A stretch of 64,000 bases of DNA from Monarcha castaneiventris obscurior. Its lineage: Eukaryota > Chordata > Aves > Passeriformes > Monarchidae. The stretch lies in NCBI GenBank assembly GCA_026261815.1, contig JAMPIT010000417.1, positions 5,055,501 through 5,119,500 on the forward strand. Reading direction: 5' to 3'. Every line of letters starts with the position of its first letter. Position 1 is the first letter of the stretch. Below the pieces are notes generated by a model that did no database searches, was not told the origin of the DNA, and saw only the letters and a program-made list of their open reading frames with translations. Position numbers and translations under genes: made by a program. Positions 24,501-36,130 of this stretch are shown in pieces.

Positions 24501-26974
24501 CTGCCAGGATTGATAACTAACTCAGAGCCGCAGTGCTGTAACAGTGGCAGTGAACAAACACGCTAAAGCACATCTCAATTATGCCTGTACTGATCCTCTG
24601 TCAGGGCCAGTCCACACCCAATCATCCCACAGCATGACACAGGGTCTAGCAGCAGTTCCCCATATAAACTGCCCAGAGGGGAATCTGGAGTGCCTCTTAA
24701 GCTGCTCTCTGCCATTGCACTGTGGGGAGAGCAGCAAAGCAGCACATCTCGGGGCTGCCATCTGGAGTGTGATTTCTTCAAACCCTGCTGGGAGAGTTTT
24801 GGAAAGTACCTCCTTAGCTAGAATAGCTTGACAATGAACAAAGGAAACTCTGGCCAAATTTGCAGCTTCACGCACCCTGCTCCTCCCGAACTGTTTTCGG
24901 AGAGTATATGGAAGCTGCTCTCTTGGTAAGACCAATATAGCCCATGCCTTGTCATAGAAGGGAGGGACAGGTTAGGACAACTCAGCTCCAGAACCCATAT
25001 CGCCCGAGGGAGTGACAAGTCTGCCAAGATCATAATTAAGATCTATCCCCTTTACCCTGTGAAAACCAGTCTGTAACAGAGACATGGGGAGACACCCATG
25101 ACAGGAGCCCCGGGACAGATCTGGGCTAGGTCATCCCCAGTCCTGCAGAGGAACAAACTGAACTCTGAGCACTGGAGTGGCTGACACAGGTGATCAGTGA
25201 CTCATGCTGAAGGCTTAGCTCTTGTGATGTGGGGCCACCTGGCAATATGTTTGTATTTGAGGAAATCCAGGGTGAGGACCGTTGTTGTCCTTTTGCCCTC
25301 GCAAGGCAGAGTCTGCTCAATGATGGGAGTTGTGAAAGCAACCACCACGACTGGGTCCATTGTCCACATTCTTCTCATTCCAGAGAGATATCTTCTCTAT
25401 ATTGGCTCTGGCAAGCCTCTGGGAAGGGTAGTGAGAGCCACGGGAGCAAGAGGGGAGAGCTACGAAATGCTCAGAGCTGGGAGCGGGCTGGTCAGAGGAT
25501 TGCTCCAGGAATGTGGACCACTGCTGAAGGAAAGCTGGGCACATCCACTGGCTGTGACAGCTTCGGCAGCTGAGCCAACTTGCCTGCTAGCTGGCCTCCA
25601 GTGGCTGCAACTCGGCCAGCGTGGTGTGCCCCCAGCAGGGCAGTTCCTGATGTCTCAAAAGCCACGTGTAACATGAACTGGCTTATACCGTTCTGCCAGC
25701 CCATAATGGTCACAGCTGTAAGGAGCCCTCTGAAAGCCAGATGAGTATTTTACATAGCAACCACCTTTACGCCACCCTGCACAGAGCACTGACCAGCTCC
25801 AGGCTGCACAGCATCCTCCCATATTTCCTTTATATACATTCCCCCAGTTCATCACTTGTGCACTTATGTTGAAAGAATGAGCTTTCACACAATTTTGCAT
25901 TTTAATCCTGCGCAGTCTTTTCCAAGCTGGCTTGCAGGAGCAAAGGCACCCCGAAAGCAAACTGACCCAAAAGCTCAGGCTCTTAGATGCCTGAGTCACA
26001 CTGACCTCAGTGTCTCATAGGCTGCACTGACATGTTCAGAGGTTTTGCAGTTTTGAGAGACAGACACACTGTAAGATACAACTTCTTTTTCAGAGTTACA
26101 CTCTCTTGGGGAAAAAAAAAAAAAAAAGGAATATCATAGGATTGCAGTTTTAATCCAAGAATGCAGCCAAAAGCACAGCTGATGTGGGTTTCACAGACCT
26201 TTAACCTTTATCTAGAGGCTGTTGCAAAGAGGAAAAGCAGGTAGTCCCACCAGAAGTGATCTGTGTACTTTTGCTCATACCACACTGTAACCTGAGCTTT
26301 CCTGTCAGAGCTGTCAGATGGTTTCTCCCACGTGGGCACTGCCAGTGTCGCAGAGATAGATCCATGCACCCATAAAGGAGCCGTGCACACACACAGACAC
26401 ACACACAAAGTTCACAGGGAACCCACAGATGCACACTCCCATTCATAGACGGAGCCACACAGAGGTGCAGATGCACACCCCTACACACAACACATCAACG
26501 CCCAGACTGTCAGTCCTCCCACAAGTGTTTCTCGTGTATCTCAGAATCTTGTTGGAACTCCTGCCAGCAACTCCGGTGTCTAATTAACCCACCCAGGGAC
26601 CACCCAGCACTCTGAGGGGTGAGGGTGCTCTGCATCGCTCCTCTGGAGATGCAGAGGAACACTTCTGTGCTTCCATTAGCTCTGGGGTCCCTTCCCCACC
26701 CCTCCCTCTTACTAGCTGCCCGTCGGTCCCAGCCCTTCCTTGGCATGCCTAGTGTGAGGAGTGACAGTGTTTTCTTCCAGCAGCGGATGCTGGCTGCCTG
26801 CCAGGCCCCAGGCAGCTGTCTCTTCCCCTTCCGACTACCAAGCGAACATTGGAGTTTCAGTTGATGTTGTCACATGGCTGAGCACTCGAGGGTGGTTTCT
26901 TCTGGAGAAAATACCAATTTCTCTCTGTCTGCCCTAGAAGCTCTGATATTTCCCCACTCTCATATGAATCATGA

Positions 26975-27240
26975 GCATGAGAGCTGGAAAACCCTTATGT
27001 GTCATCTTTAGTGACTCCCCTCTACATCTCTCAGTGAGTGGAGGTTCATCACCAAGGGTGGATTCTTGAGGAATTTGTCAGATCCCATAAGAAATTTCTC
27101 ACATGCTGGTGCTTCACCACTCCCTTGGGAAGGCAATTCCACTGTTCTCTTGGAGACCACTCCACCAGGAAATGCTTCACAAGAACCAGACAAAATCTTC
27201 CATTTACTTAAACTTATTTTCAGCTGTAGCCCTTCGGGCT
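26975..27240 (-). mobile_element. Ancient CR1-like LINE 3' relic inside probable EMP1 intron 1
   Basis: 'gagagctggaaaacccttat', 'gtgtcatctttagtgactcc', 'cttcaccactcccttgggaa', 'ggcaattccactgttctc' and 'ccaggaaatgcttcac' follow the reversed order of old CR1 3' ends (gaaaagacc...gggtcatctagtcc...caccactcctgggaaggctgttcc...caggaaatgtttcct). It is antisense to EMP1. Confidence 0.5.
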
Positions 27241-30200
27241 GGTCTACACTTTCCTTTTGGTTGACATTAATCTGCTGGTTTTACAACCTTGCTGTACTCC
27301 ATGTGGTCATCACAGCCACTACCCACATGCATATGAAATCTCACTGCCATAAACCAGAGGCTCCAAAGGTCTCCCTGTGCCCACACACACCTCCTGCCCA
27401 ACCCTTCTCCCACGCATGTGAAATCTCTTTCCAGAGGCACCAGCCTACTTATCCACATGTCTATAAAAAGCGTCTGACTTGTAAATTGAGTCAGGCTGGT
27501 CTGTCAAAAACAGGTTGTCAACAGCAGTGCTGACATACAGTAGTATGTAGAAGTCTGGAGTCAGCAAGGACTCTGGATTCATCTGGATCTGAAGCAAGAG
27601 ACAGAGCAAAGGGTGAAAGCAAAAAGATTCTTCCCTGTTGTTGTTTAAAGTTGTCATGAGCTTTCTAGTAACAATGTGACGTCCAAAGTCATCATGCCAC
27701 CAAAATATCAGAGAGACCTTCCCACCTTTGCATCCTGCCAGATGACTCTGGGCACAATGAGGAGTGATGCTCATAGCACACAAGGTGTGCAGTTGTACCA
27801 GGTCTAAGATGCAGTGATGGCCTCAGCTTAGTCAAAAGGCAGATGTACAAATTCTGCAGAAGGTTTTATCCCACACTGAGGTTTCCCTTACTGGTAGCAG
27901 CATGGCAGCATAGCTGTTTGTAGGTTGGCTTTGCACTGAGGAATGTGCTGGTAACAGAGGTGGAAGTTTGTGGCTGTCTCAAACAATACCAAACAGATTT
28001 TACTTTGTGTCCATTACTCTCCAATTTTGTCCTTCCTTTCCAAGTGGCCTTGGCCCTGAGTTGGACCACCAGTAATTCCCGGTGTGACTCTGTGCCCCCT
28101 CACACAGTGGCCAAGTTCATATGCTTTCTCTAAATATTGGACCTCCTATTGTCCCCATCAGAGACAGCCTACTGGGAGAGACAGTCCACTGGTCTGACTT
28201 ACTACTGCCTTCCTTATAGTCTGTAGTGGCAGCTGGAAAAGGCAGAATTTCTTTCATGTTAGTTGCATTCAATCTATAGAGATTTTTGTTGACATTCTAA
28301 CCAAAAGCATTTGTTTTTTCCCCAAAAGGCCATCTTTCCATTGCTGAGAAATCTAATGTATCGAACTAAAGGGTCTTCAGCTGAAAAACTCAGTTTTAAA
28401 GGAGTCAGAGGTCACCAGTGTGCACAGGCAGTGTGATTTAGATGTCCTCTGCTCCCTGGACACTCTAGGGAGCTGCAGGCTGTTGGCTGGGTTCTCACCT
28501 CAGCTAGCATTTCTCACAGTACACCTCACCAACTGAGCCTGGGAGAGGCAGTCCCAAGCAGGGACCTCAGTTCAGACAGGAAGATGGGAATGGAAGTCAG
28601 ATGAGCTACATCCATCAAAGAATACCTGAAGTCTGAAATATTTCAAATTTAGCTGAGAGTGCCCTAATTTTTCACCCGAAACAACCCCTTCGTTCCTGCA
28701 GAAACATCCTGTACATTCACCCTCTAGCCCTTTCACTGCAATGCACTTTCTGTCAGAAGCAAAGCACCTTTACCTAATCTGGCTTACCCTCTTGAGTAAC
28801 TCACTCCCTATATTTGAGAAGCTATACCATTGGCCTTTATCATATCTCCAAGTGGCACTTCACATTCCATCCTGATCCTTTGCTAAGAAGCAAACCAGGG
28901 GCAAGGACTTACTTCTCCATATTGCCCTCCGGAGAGAAGGATCCAAACACTTAAGTAGACAGAGGGGTGATATGGGTGGCAACAATCTGCCTGCTTGAGA
29001 AGACTTTGTCTTAGTTTTTAACAGCTATTGCCAACCTGCTTGAACTTGAACTGGGGTGCAGCAGGGCTGTGTGTTGTTCCCCAGTATGTGTTCTCCTGCA
29101 CGGTCAGAGAAATTGCCTCTATGTAGCTAAGCATCTGTCATGCTTATCTGCAGGCTATTTTGTACTGAAGGCTTCTGTGGTGATTCTTATTCGTGCTTAC
29201 TGTTGGTGTGGCTTGTTATTTCTCTTCATCCATCACCCCATGAAAAGGAAAGTCAGTCCACTGTTACCAGCACAAGATTTTCTCTTGACTCATGCAGGCT
29301 GTTCTGCAGGTGCATGACCTTCACTTCCCCACCAGCCTGCCCTACCTCAGTAGTCCTTCTATTGTTATGTCTCATTCCTTTTTTTCTTGGCTTAGTTGGG
29401 GTCTCTCCCCTGAAAGATGCTTGGGGAAGACTCACAAATTGTTCGCTTGACTGGTTCTTGAGAAGCAGTCCTAAAACTGACAGTGTCCTGAGCACTTAAT
29501 CTTTCAGGGTTAAATTATGGTGGGGTTTGAGAGCTTTGGGGTGAGTCAGTGGAAAAAACTGGCAGCTCTAGGAAGGCTAAGACTGACTCATAGCCCAAGA
29601 AGAGCCTGAGGAACTCCAAATGCAGCTGCAGTTTAGGTACAGGAATGGAAGAAAAGGCATTTGCATGCAATTTTGTCCTATTGCTCCAGCAATGTGACCC
29701 CACCCTGTAGTGGAGAAAGATGTTTCACACTTAACAAATGGAAACGGTATCCTGTCAGTCCCCAATGCTCTGCCAGTTTCTCTGTCTAATGGGAGGAAAA
29801 GTCCACACCATAGCATCAGAGACAGAAGTGAATCTATTTCAGTGCCATTCGTTCACCCACGGCTCCTCTGGGATTGTTCTCTCGTGTTTTATTTAACAGG
29901 CAGAGAGAGACGAAGAAAGGGGAAAGCAAATGAATACAGAGGGAGGCTTGTGCTTCTACTCACAAAGAATCAAAACTAAGCTGTGAGCACAAATCCCCTG
30001 GGGGAGTTTGCATTTGATAACGTGTGTATTCAGGGAGAGGTGCTGACGTTCTCAGGAAGTAGGTGCATCGAGAGCACCTGAACTAACACTGCTCTCCTGC
30101 AGTGCTAGAACAGGCAGAAAAAGCAAAGGGAATAAAGGATTTCAGTTTTTTCTTAGAGTATTGGTCAAAGTCCCGGGCTTGGGGTCATGGTTTTGGGCTT

Positions 30201-32091
30201 TTTTTTTTTTTTTACATTGTAAAGTAATTTATCCCTCATTTTCATTTCTGAATGCAAACAAAAAATGCATTTAAAAGGACTGTTCCAGTCCTTTAGGATG
30301 TCATGAAAGTAGGTTTTTAATCTTTCAAGTAGAAAGCTTTGTTTGAAGGTTCTCAAAAATAATAAGGGGAAAAAAGCGCTGAATGAGATTTTAAAGAGGC
30401 CATGGAAAAATACGTCCATCTAAGAAAGAAGAAAGTTTAGCCACTATTCAGTAAAAGCAAATTTCAGAGCAGGCAAATTTGTCAGTTTGGCTTATGCGTG
30501 CCAGTACCCTGTAGTGTCAAGAGCACTCTTTACAGTTTGTGTAAGAACCAAGGTAATCAGAAAAAAGAATGAGAAGTAGTCAAAGGGACAGGAGGATTTT
30601 GAGTCAAGAGTTTGCTGCAGATATGTCACTTAGTCATGGCAACAGCAATAGTTTCTCAGTTTGAGGTGCAGTGCTGATATCAGTATCGGTTGCCTTCCAG
30701 CATTTTGAAACCCTCGTTCCTTTTATAGTCAATGGAAAGAAGGGGTTTTACTCTTAGGTCAGGTATGTTCATGTGGTAGCCTGCATATACTGTTGAGAAC
30801 CTGGATTTTAACAGTGCTGAACTCATAAGTGACTGTCACCACAGTCAGAGGGAAAGTCCTAAGAAGGCTGTTCTTTCTCCAAGATCATCACTAAGGGAGG
30901 TACTTTGACAAGAGAGGTCACAGTGACCAGACCATCCAGCCAAATCAAGCTCTAGAGCATGAGGAATTTGCTAGGACACCCCAAAGCAGACAAGCAAGCC
31001 TGGCCCACATTGATCAAGCCAGGGCTTAACATCTCCAGAGAGTTCTTCAGGTGAAGGGAACCTCACAGCAGACAAGTTTTGCTGAGGAGATAGGACTAGT
31101 CACCAAACCTAATCTGTCTTACTAGGGAGTAGCCTTGTTTGGGTGGGAGCAGTGACCTAACAGAGCTGGTTCCTTGAGGTCCTGAACTCAAGGAATTCCT
31201 CCTGGTCACCAGCTAATGCTGAACTGGTCAAAGTGTCACTGATGGAGAAGCCTGCCTACCCACTGTGGTTTGGGGAACTGTATACAAAGCAGTGCCAGGA
31301 ACAGCTGCAGCATTTTACAGGAATACACTCCCACTCATGGCCGCAATGAGAGGAAGACATTAGTGGAGAAGGTGGAGTCATCAAGTAACAAAAGATGCAT
31401 GAATGGGACTTTACAAAGCCTTTTGTCACAGTTTGTGTGAAAGACATCATAAAGTATAATCGTGTTGTTTCATGACAGTGTTACCACACCCTGTACAAAT
31501 GGTGACAGCATCAGACCTTACCTGAGTCACCTGGGCAAAAATAACTTGACAGCTAACATTAATCACATGCTTGACAGTGCTCTTCAGTACCAGCACTACC
31601 GAGGGAAAGAGCAGCACAGCCCTCTCAAACTTTCTAGGAAGTTTACAGGCAACAGAGTGGACTCAGTAAATGCTTTTGCCTAAAATATACTCACTTGATT
31701 TATGTGAATTGTCTGCATTCATTCTCACAGCTTAGATTTGTTCCTTGTATTTCACATTTTCAAGTGAGAAGCCATCAGTCTTGACAAACAGTGTCATGTG
31801 AGCTTTCTAAAGCACATTCCCCTCCCTTTCCAATCACATGTTCATCAGTGACAGGAAATCTTACAAAATGTAAAAGTTTTGCTGGGTACAGAGGCAAAAA
31901 CACCCAAAACAAACCAAAGAGGAATTTGCATTACAAGAGAATCCTATTATAGTACTAAAGTGACCTGCATACTTCAAGTCTTAAAAGGGAAACAAGCAGT
32001 TTTCATTGCAAACCTGGGCATCTTCCTCAGCTCCAGAAAACCTCATGGCATTTCTGTTCTGGTTACTCTCCTCTTCACTTAAAGGAGTGGT

Positions 32092-32142
32092 CTGTTGAGT
32101 AGTGGCCACCCCTCTGGCTCACTCTCCACCACTACTCAACAG
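32092..32142. repeat. Perfect 14-bp inverted repeat, 23-nt loop
   Basis: Arms ctgttgagtagtgg (32092-32105) and ccactactcaacag (32129-32142). It lies about 490 bp upstream of the EMP1 exon acceptor at 32629. Confidence 0.95.
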
Positions 32143-32628
32143 CTGATGCACCAAGGAACATGCAATCCCCCATTCCATACCACCTGTCAGTGACCCACAC
32201 CAGCTGGAAGAGGCTGAGACACCAGAGGAGAACAGGAAGAGAAAAAATTTTCCTGACATCTGTGAATCCCATGGGCAAAAACTCCTTTTCCTCGAATGTA
32301 GGCCTGGAGCATGGCATTTTTACTTTATATCAACACACATCAATTTAAGCAACCTGTGTATATATTCAGGCTATTTTTAAAATGCCCCCAAGTTATCTAC
32401 CCATGCTCTACATCTCCTCCCAAACTGGTTCCTTAATCTTCAGGCTCTATTTAACCTCTTGAGCAGATTTTGACAAAGTTTTTAGTGGCTTTATTTTGGC
32501 GATTCCACGTTTCCAGAGTGGACTTAAGATCAACCTGGGTTTTTGCATGTAAACAAAACTTATGGTAATGCTCTTCTTTGACTCAGCCCTTCCCTTCACG
32601 TCCTCCCTCTGTTCTTGTTCTCCCTCAG

Positions 32629-32668
32629 AGCCCTCTGTGTTGGTGACACCACCTAGAAGAGACCCAAG
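32629..32668 (+). other. EMP1: 5' UTR part of the first coding exon of EMP1
   Basis: A pyrimidine tract ending in CAG (acceptor AG at 32627-32628) precedes 40 nt of leader and the start codon at 32669. There is no upstream ATG in these 40 nt. The -3 base is A, so initiation context is adequate although +4 is T. The acceptor implies at least one upstream non-coding exon, as in mammalian EMP1. Confidence 0.8.
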
Positions 32669-34631
32669 ATGTTGGTGCTACTGGCTGGTATCTTTGTGGT
32701 TCACATCGCCACTGTCATCATGCTCTTTGTCTCCACCATTGCCAACGTAAGTAGACTGCCCCGGACAGGACATGGCTTTCACCTTCCACAGCAGCAGCCA
32801 GCCTTAGATAAGGCTGGCAGGTGGACCAGGGGGTGGGTGTGAGGGTGAGGGTGAGGAGCATCCACTCACGGGCATGGGGAGAGATGGCACAGTGATGGGT
32901 GTGCTCAGGGAGCAGGGAGGCAGCCGGGGTGGTTGCTACAGGAGGCAGCCTCTGTCTGTCACATTCCCGGAGCCCAGAGCCAGCAGCACCTCAGCCCCCT
33001 TCCCCAGGGAGAGTGCAAGTCGGGCGGGGAGCCCGGCAGTGCCAGCCCTGCTCCCCCAGCCGGCGGCCAGGCTGTTGCCCACCGGGGCGCGTTCCACGCC
33101 ACGGGCGCGGCGGGGCCGCCGGGCAAACCTGGGCCGAGGGGGACCCCTGGTGGCCCTGCCGGGCTCCCCGCGCCCCCCGCCCGCCGTCGGAGCGGGTTTT
33201 GGGGTCCCCTCGCACCCACCTGGCCAGCCGCGCCCCCACGCCGCCTTGCACAGGAACAGGGTCAGGATGACCTGGGGGATTTCTCCACGATGATTGGAAC
33301 AGACTTCACGGTGATTTGCCCGGCCCAAATGACTCCTGGCACTGGAAGCCAGTGCCATATCCCACCGGTCCGGCTGCTCGTCGCGGCCAGCTCGTGCTGA
33401 CATTTTCGGGCAGTTGGGCTACTCGTGCTCCCTTCACGGTTTAGTCTGACAGAAGAGCAAAGAAGCTTTCCTGCCCCTTGACACAACCGTTCTACCCTAT
33501 TTCAGGTCTGGATGGTGGGTTCTTACAACTTCGGAACGATCTCAACAGGACTCTGGCTGCTGTGCAACAAGACCTGCACTCAGCTGCCAGTGAGCAGTCG
33601 AGACGAGGGTAAGCTACATCTGCATTTTCGTCATGGTGAATCACAGGACGTTGATGAGCACTGCCAAGACTGAGTCCTGACCTTCTCCAATCTGTTCTCT
33701 GTGTTTTGACAGCTTCCCTCAAAGCCGTGCAAGCCTTTATGATCCTCTCAATCATTTTCTCCGTTGTGGCGCTCGTGCTGTTCATTGTCCAGCTATTCAC
33801 CCTGGAAAAAGGCAAACGTTTCTACATGACCGGAGCTGTCATGCTGGTTTGCTGTGAGTATTCCCGTGCACAGCCTGCATTGGCTCCGTGTGCATCCCAC
33901 TGCCTCTAGAGCACAAGTAACCACGCATTTGCCACACACGGTCACCAGGGGAGGTTGTCAGCCAGCTAAATGTTTCCAATGGCCCAATTTTTGTTATAAA
34001 ATAAAGCACGGGGGAATTGGAAAGCGTTGGGTTGGGATTTTTTTTGCTGTATATAATCAAAGTATTTCCAGATTTTCATTAGGAAATCCCAGTGAGTTTT
34101 GCAAAATACCTTTGAAAGACAACAAAAAGGATTCAAGTGTTTTGGGGGAGCAGGGGAATAAACAGTTAGACAGCTACTGCACATGGGATTCAACACGTAG
34201 CACCAAACTGTCATCAGATCTTATTACTGATTTCCTCCTAACAGAGGTTTATTCCTCTTGGCACCCACTAAACAAGCCCCAAGTGTCTTATGTCATCACA
34301 GCTGCAAAAGAAATCCTCCACAAATAAGCCTAATGGGCAGCAGCTCCTCTCTCATATGGCACAAGACATGCATTACAATCTCAGGGGACAGCAGTACTTC
34401 AGAAGTCTTGCGGCAATGCTGGTTTCTATGCGTTTTCCAACTCTCTTTTCCCTCTTCCTTCCTACAGGGATGTGCATTCTGATTGCAGTCTCCATTTACA
34501 CAGCTCGGTTCACAGGCACGATGGTGTACTCCATAAATCCTCACCATGGCTACTGCTTCATATTGGCCTGGATCTGCTTTTGCTTCAGTTTCATCATTGG
34601 CATCCTCTACCTTGTTCTTAGAAAAAAATAA
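32669..34631 (+). CDS. EMP1: Epithelial membrane protein 1 (four coding exons, complete)
   Basis: Four exons (32669-32746, 33506-33608, 33713-33853, 34468-34631) join in phase (0, 1, 1) with GT-AG introns to give 161 residues and a TAA stop. EMP1 is a four-pass plasma-membrane protein of the PMP22/EMP/claudin superfamily, linked to epithelial junctions, proliferation and differentiation. Visible segments are TM1 at about residues 1-25, a first extracellular loop at 27-63, TM2 at 66-89, TM3 at 99-118, a second loop at 120-135 and TM4 at 136-158. The family signature is present: W28, then GLW at 41-43 with Cys46 and Cys50, and an N-glycosylation sequon NKT at 47-49. The tail is RKK. Opening [20 protein letters not shown] and closing ILYLVLRKK identify EMP1 rather than PMP22, EMP2 or EMP3. 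Human EMP1 is 157 residues; the small length difference lies in the extracellular loops. The 141-bp exon 33713-33853 is the size typical of this family. The start ATG has A at -3. Confidence 0.97.
32829..32851 (+). other. G-quadruplex-type motif downstream of an EMP1 splice donor
   Basis: Four G runs (GGGGG, GGG, GGG, GGG) separated by loops of 1, 5 and 3 nt lie on the sense strand, 83 nt after the donor at 32747. The spacing meets the usual G3+N1-7 rule. Confidence 0.6.
32980..33260. promoter_or_regulatory. Intragenic CpG island in EMP1 intron 2
   Basis: About thirty CpG dinucleotides occur by eye in roughly 280 bp of very GC-rich sequence, against a CpG-poor AT-moderate background. GC-box-like ggcgggg occurs at about 33019. 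The + frame shows a short Gly-X-Y run, which I take as a composition effect. It could be an internal promoter, a methylated GC block or a GC-biased conversion hotspot. Confidence 0.6.
33609..33712 (+). other. EMP1: EMP1 intron between coding exons 2 and 3
   Basis: A very short intron (104 bp), GTAAGC...GACAG, phase 1. No repeat or other feature is seen inside it. Confidence 0.95.
33854..34467 (+). other. EMP1: EMP1 intron between coding exons 3 and 4
   Basis: A 614-bp intron, GTGAGT...CTACAG, phase 1. It splits the Trp108 codon at the start of the TM3 half encoded by the last exon. The open frame running from 33854 is intronic chance. No repeat is recognised. Confidence 0.95.
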
Positions 34632-35186
34632 GGCTGATGGGTGTCCAGGGGAGAGGGTTGGCTACTGGGAGTGGGGAAGACTTACTCTGCTGAGAGAACT
34701 GTTGGGCCAATAGACAGAAACAGCCACCATCATCACCACTGCCACCACAGAAAAATCACTAACAAAGCTAGAATCCTCAGAAACTCCTTCACCAAAGAGA
34801 GGGAGAAACAACTCCTACTGATCTAGCACTTCTGGGGCTAGAAATCTGCAAGTGATCCAGACAGCTCTTCTCCTTTTCTGCAAAGTTGTGCCATACCTTC
34901 ACAAAGCTTCAAGCTCAGCAGTGATGATTAAAGGGCACCACAAAACTAAGGGCTGTATCTTTTTCCCTTCCTACAGCCCTTCTCACTTACATTTGAGTGT
35001 GCCTTGTGGGTTGGGCAGTGAGGATTATGACCCCTTTATTTGTCCATTGAAACAAATGGGATGGGCCTTTTGTTACATTTATATATATAAAAATATATAT
35101 ATGCACATAAGTGAACGTTAAAGACATTAAATTGAGAAAAAAAAACAATAGAAATCACACTAATTTTGTATTAAAATATCTACAAA

Positions 35187-35192
35187 AATAAA
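35187..35192 (+). terminator. EMP1: Proximal polyadenylation signal AATAAA
   Basis: A canonical AATAAA about 560 nt after the stop codon, followed within 25 nt by a T-rich stretch (tttttgttgttctgtttt). It could give a short 3' UTR isoform that excludes the SINE relic. Confidence 0.45.
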
Positions 35193-35286
35193 GCAGCAAA
35201 TTTTTTGTTGTTCTGTTTTCCATGACTGTTTCCCATGACTGAATAAGATACAAGTAAGAATGGCAAACATACACACATGGATGTTG

Positions 35287-35306
35287 GAGAGAGAGAGAGA
35301 GAGAGA
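35287..35306 (+). repeat. GA dinucleotide run in the EMP1 3' UTR
   Basis: Ten uninterrupted GA units lie about 660 nt after the EMP1 stop codon. Confidence 0.95.
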
Positions 35307-35619
35307 AAGTGTAGGGGTAAAGATACACAGGGGTTCCTAATTACAGAGGATGCAGTTGCTCAATGGTACACATGCAGGGAGGCAATCATCTGTATGTGTG
35401 TCTAGACTAAAATAATCTTCTGTTCAACTCCAGAACACATTAACAGCACTGCTACAGTCACAGATGCTTACTGAGACAAGTCCTTATCTGTAGGCAGGGC
35501 TTTTTTCCCACATCGTCACCTGCTGTATGATATTGAGTGCCCCACCTCGTGACAAAGCTCATCTCAACAGCAGATAATGCTTAGCAAAGGAAATTTATTC
35601 CCTAATGAGAGATTAGGAG

Positions 35620-35790
35620 AGATGAAGCAGAGCTTGTGAGTTTTGCTCCTTTCTGCACAACCTTAGGCCAGCCACTTAACCTGGTGCTTTTCCATCTGCC
35701 AAATTTTTCCACAAAACTAGCTACCTCCCAGGGTTGCTGAGAGATTCTGAGTTCACTCTGTAATACAAGGTCCCCATGTGAAAGGCTGGC
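35620..35790 (+). mobile_element. MIR/CORE-type SINE relic in the EMP1 3' UTR
   Basis: The stretch reads like the MIR core in the sense orientation: 'gccacttaacctggtgc', then 'tttccatctgccaaatttt', then 'ctagctacctcccagggttg' followed by a degraded tail. MIR elements carry the same order (tcacttaacc, ccatctgtaaaatg, tacctcccagggttg). The copy is heavily diverged, as expected for an ancient amniote SINE. Its ends are uncertain. The call rests on remembered consensus, without an alignment. Confidence 0.55.
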
Positions 35791-36130
35791 ATAGGAAAGT
35801 TAGGCATTGGTACTGCTGCAACCCACAAATTTCTCTTAGTTTGAAGAATCTCAGTCACAAGAGGCATTTGCAAGAGATGAGGTCAAAATTTCCTGCGACT
35901 CCATTCACAACTAAAAGGTAGAGAGTAAAAGAAAACATGTTAGTGCAGATTGTGCATGGATGCTATTTACCTCTCTCTCTCTTTCTGTTACATTTTCTTC
36001 TTACGTAGACTTTATCAGTTTGGTGGATATATTCTAGTACTGTATGTTGGTGTTTCATTAACAAAGGTTATTTCATATATAGTCATTGTAAATATTTTGA
36101 AATGCATATTTTTAACTTTGTGGGTATAAA

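Larger units (their letters stand above)
21534..32628 (+). other. EMP1: Probable EMP1 intron 1 (non-coding)
   Basis: If the donor at 21534 is used, this 11-kb stretch is intron 1. It holds an old antisense CR1 relic (about 26975-27240), a 16-A run at 26112, a CA-rich tract (26386-26407) and a perfect 14-bp inverted repeat at 32092-32142. GC content is higher at 22-25.7 kb than in the rest. No coding exon is recognised; open frames such as 25197-25676 resemble no family I know. Confidence 0.4.
32747..33505 (+). other. EMP1: EMP1 intron between coding exons 1 and 2
   Basis: This 759-bp intron starts GTAAGT and ends TTTCAG. It interrupts the gene after residue 26 (phase 0). It is unusual in carrying a G-quadruplex-type motif (32829-32851) and a dense CpG-rich block (about 32980-33260). 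Long open frames here on both strands result from GC richness. Confidence 0.95.

Noticed and set aside
25197..25676. 159-codon + strand frame
   Set aside because: Lies in probable EMP1 intron 1; no domain or splice support.
32933..33403. 155-codon frames on both strands in the GC-rich block
   Set aside because: Few stop codons because of GC content; lies entirely inside a confirmed intron.
33854..34327. 157-codon + strand frame
   Set aside because: Starts exactly at an EMP1 donor and runs through the intron; GT-AG splicing into 34468 restores the conserved protein.
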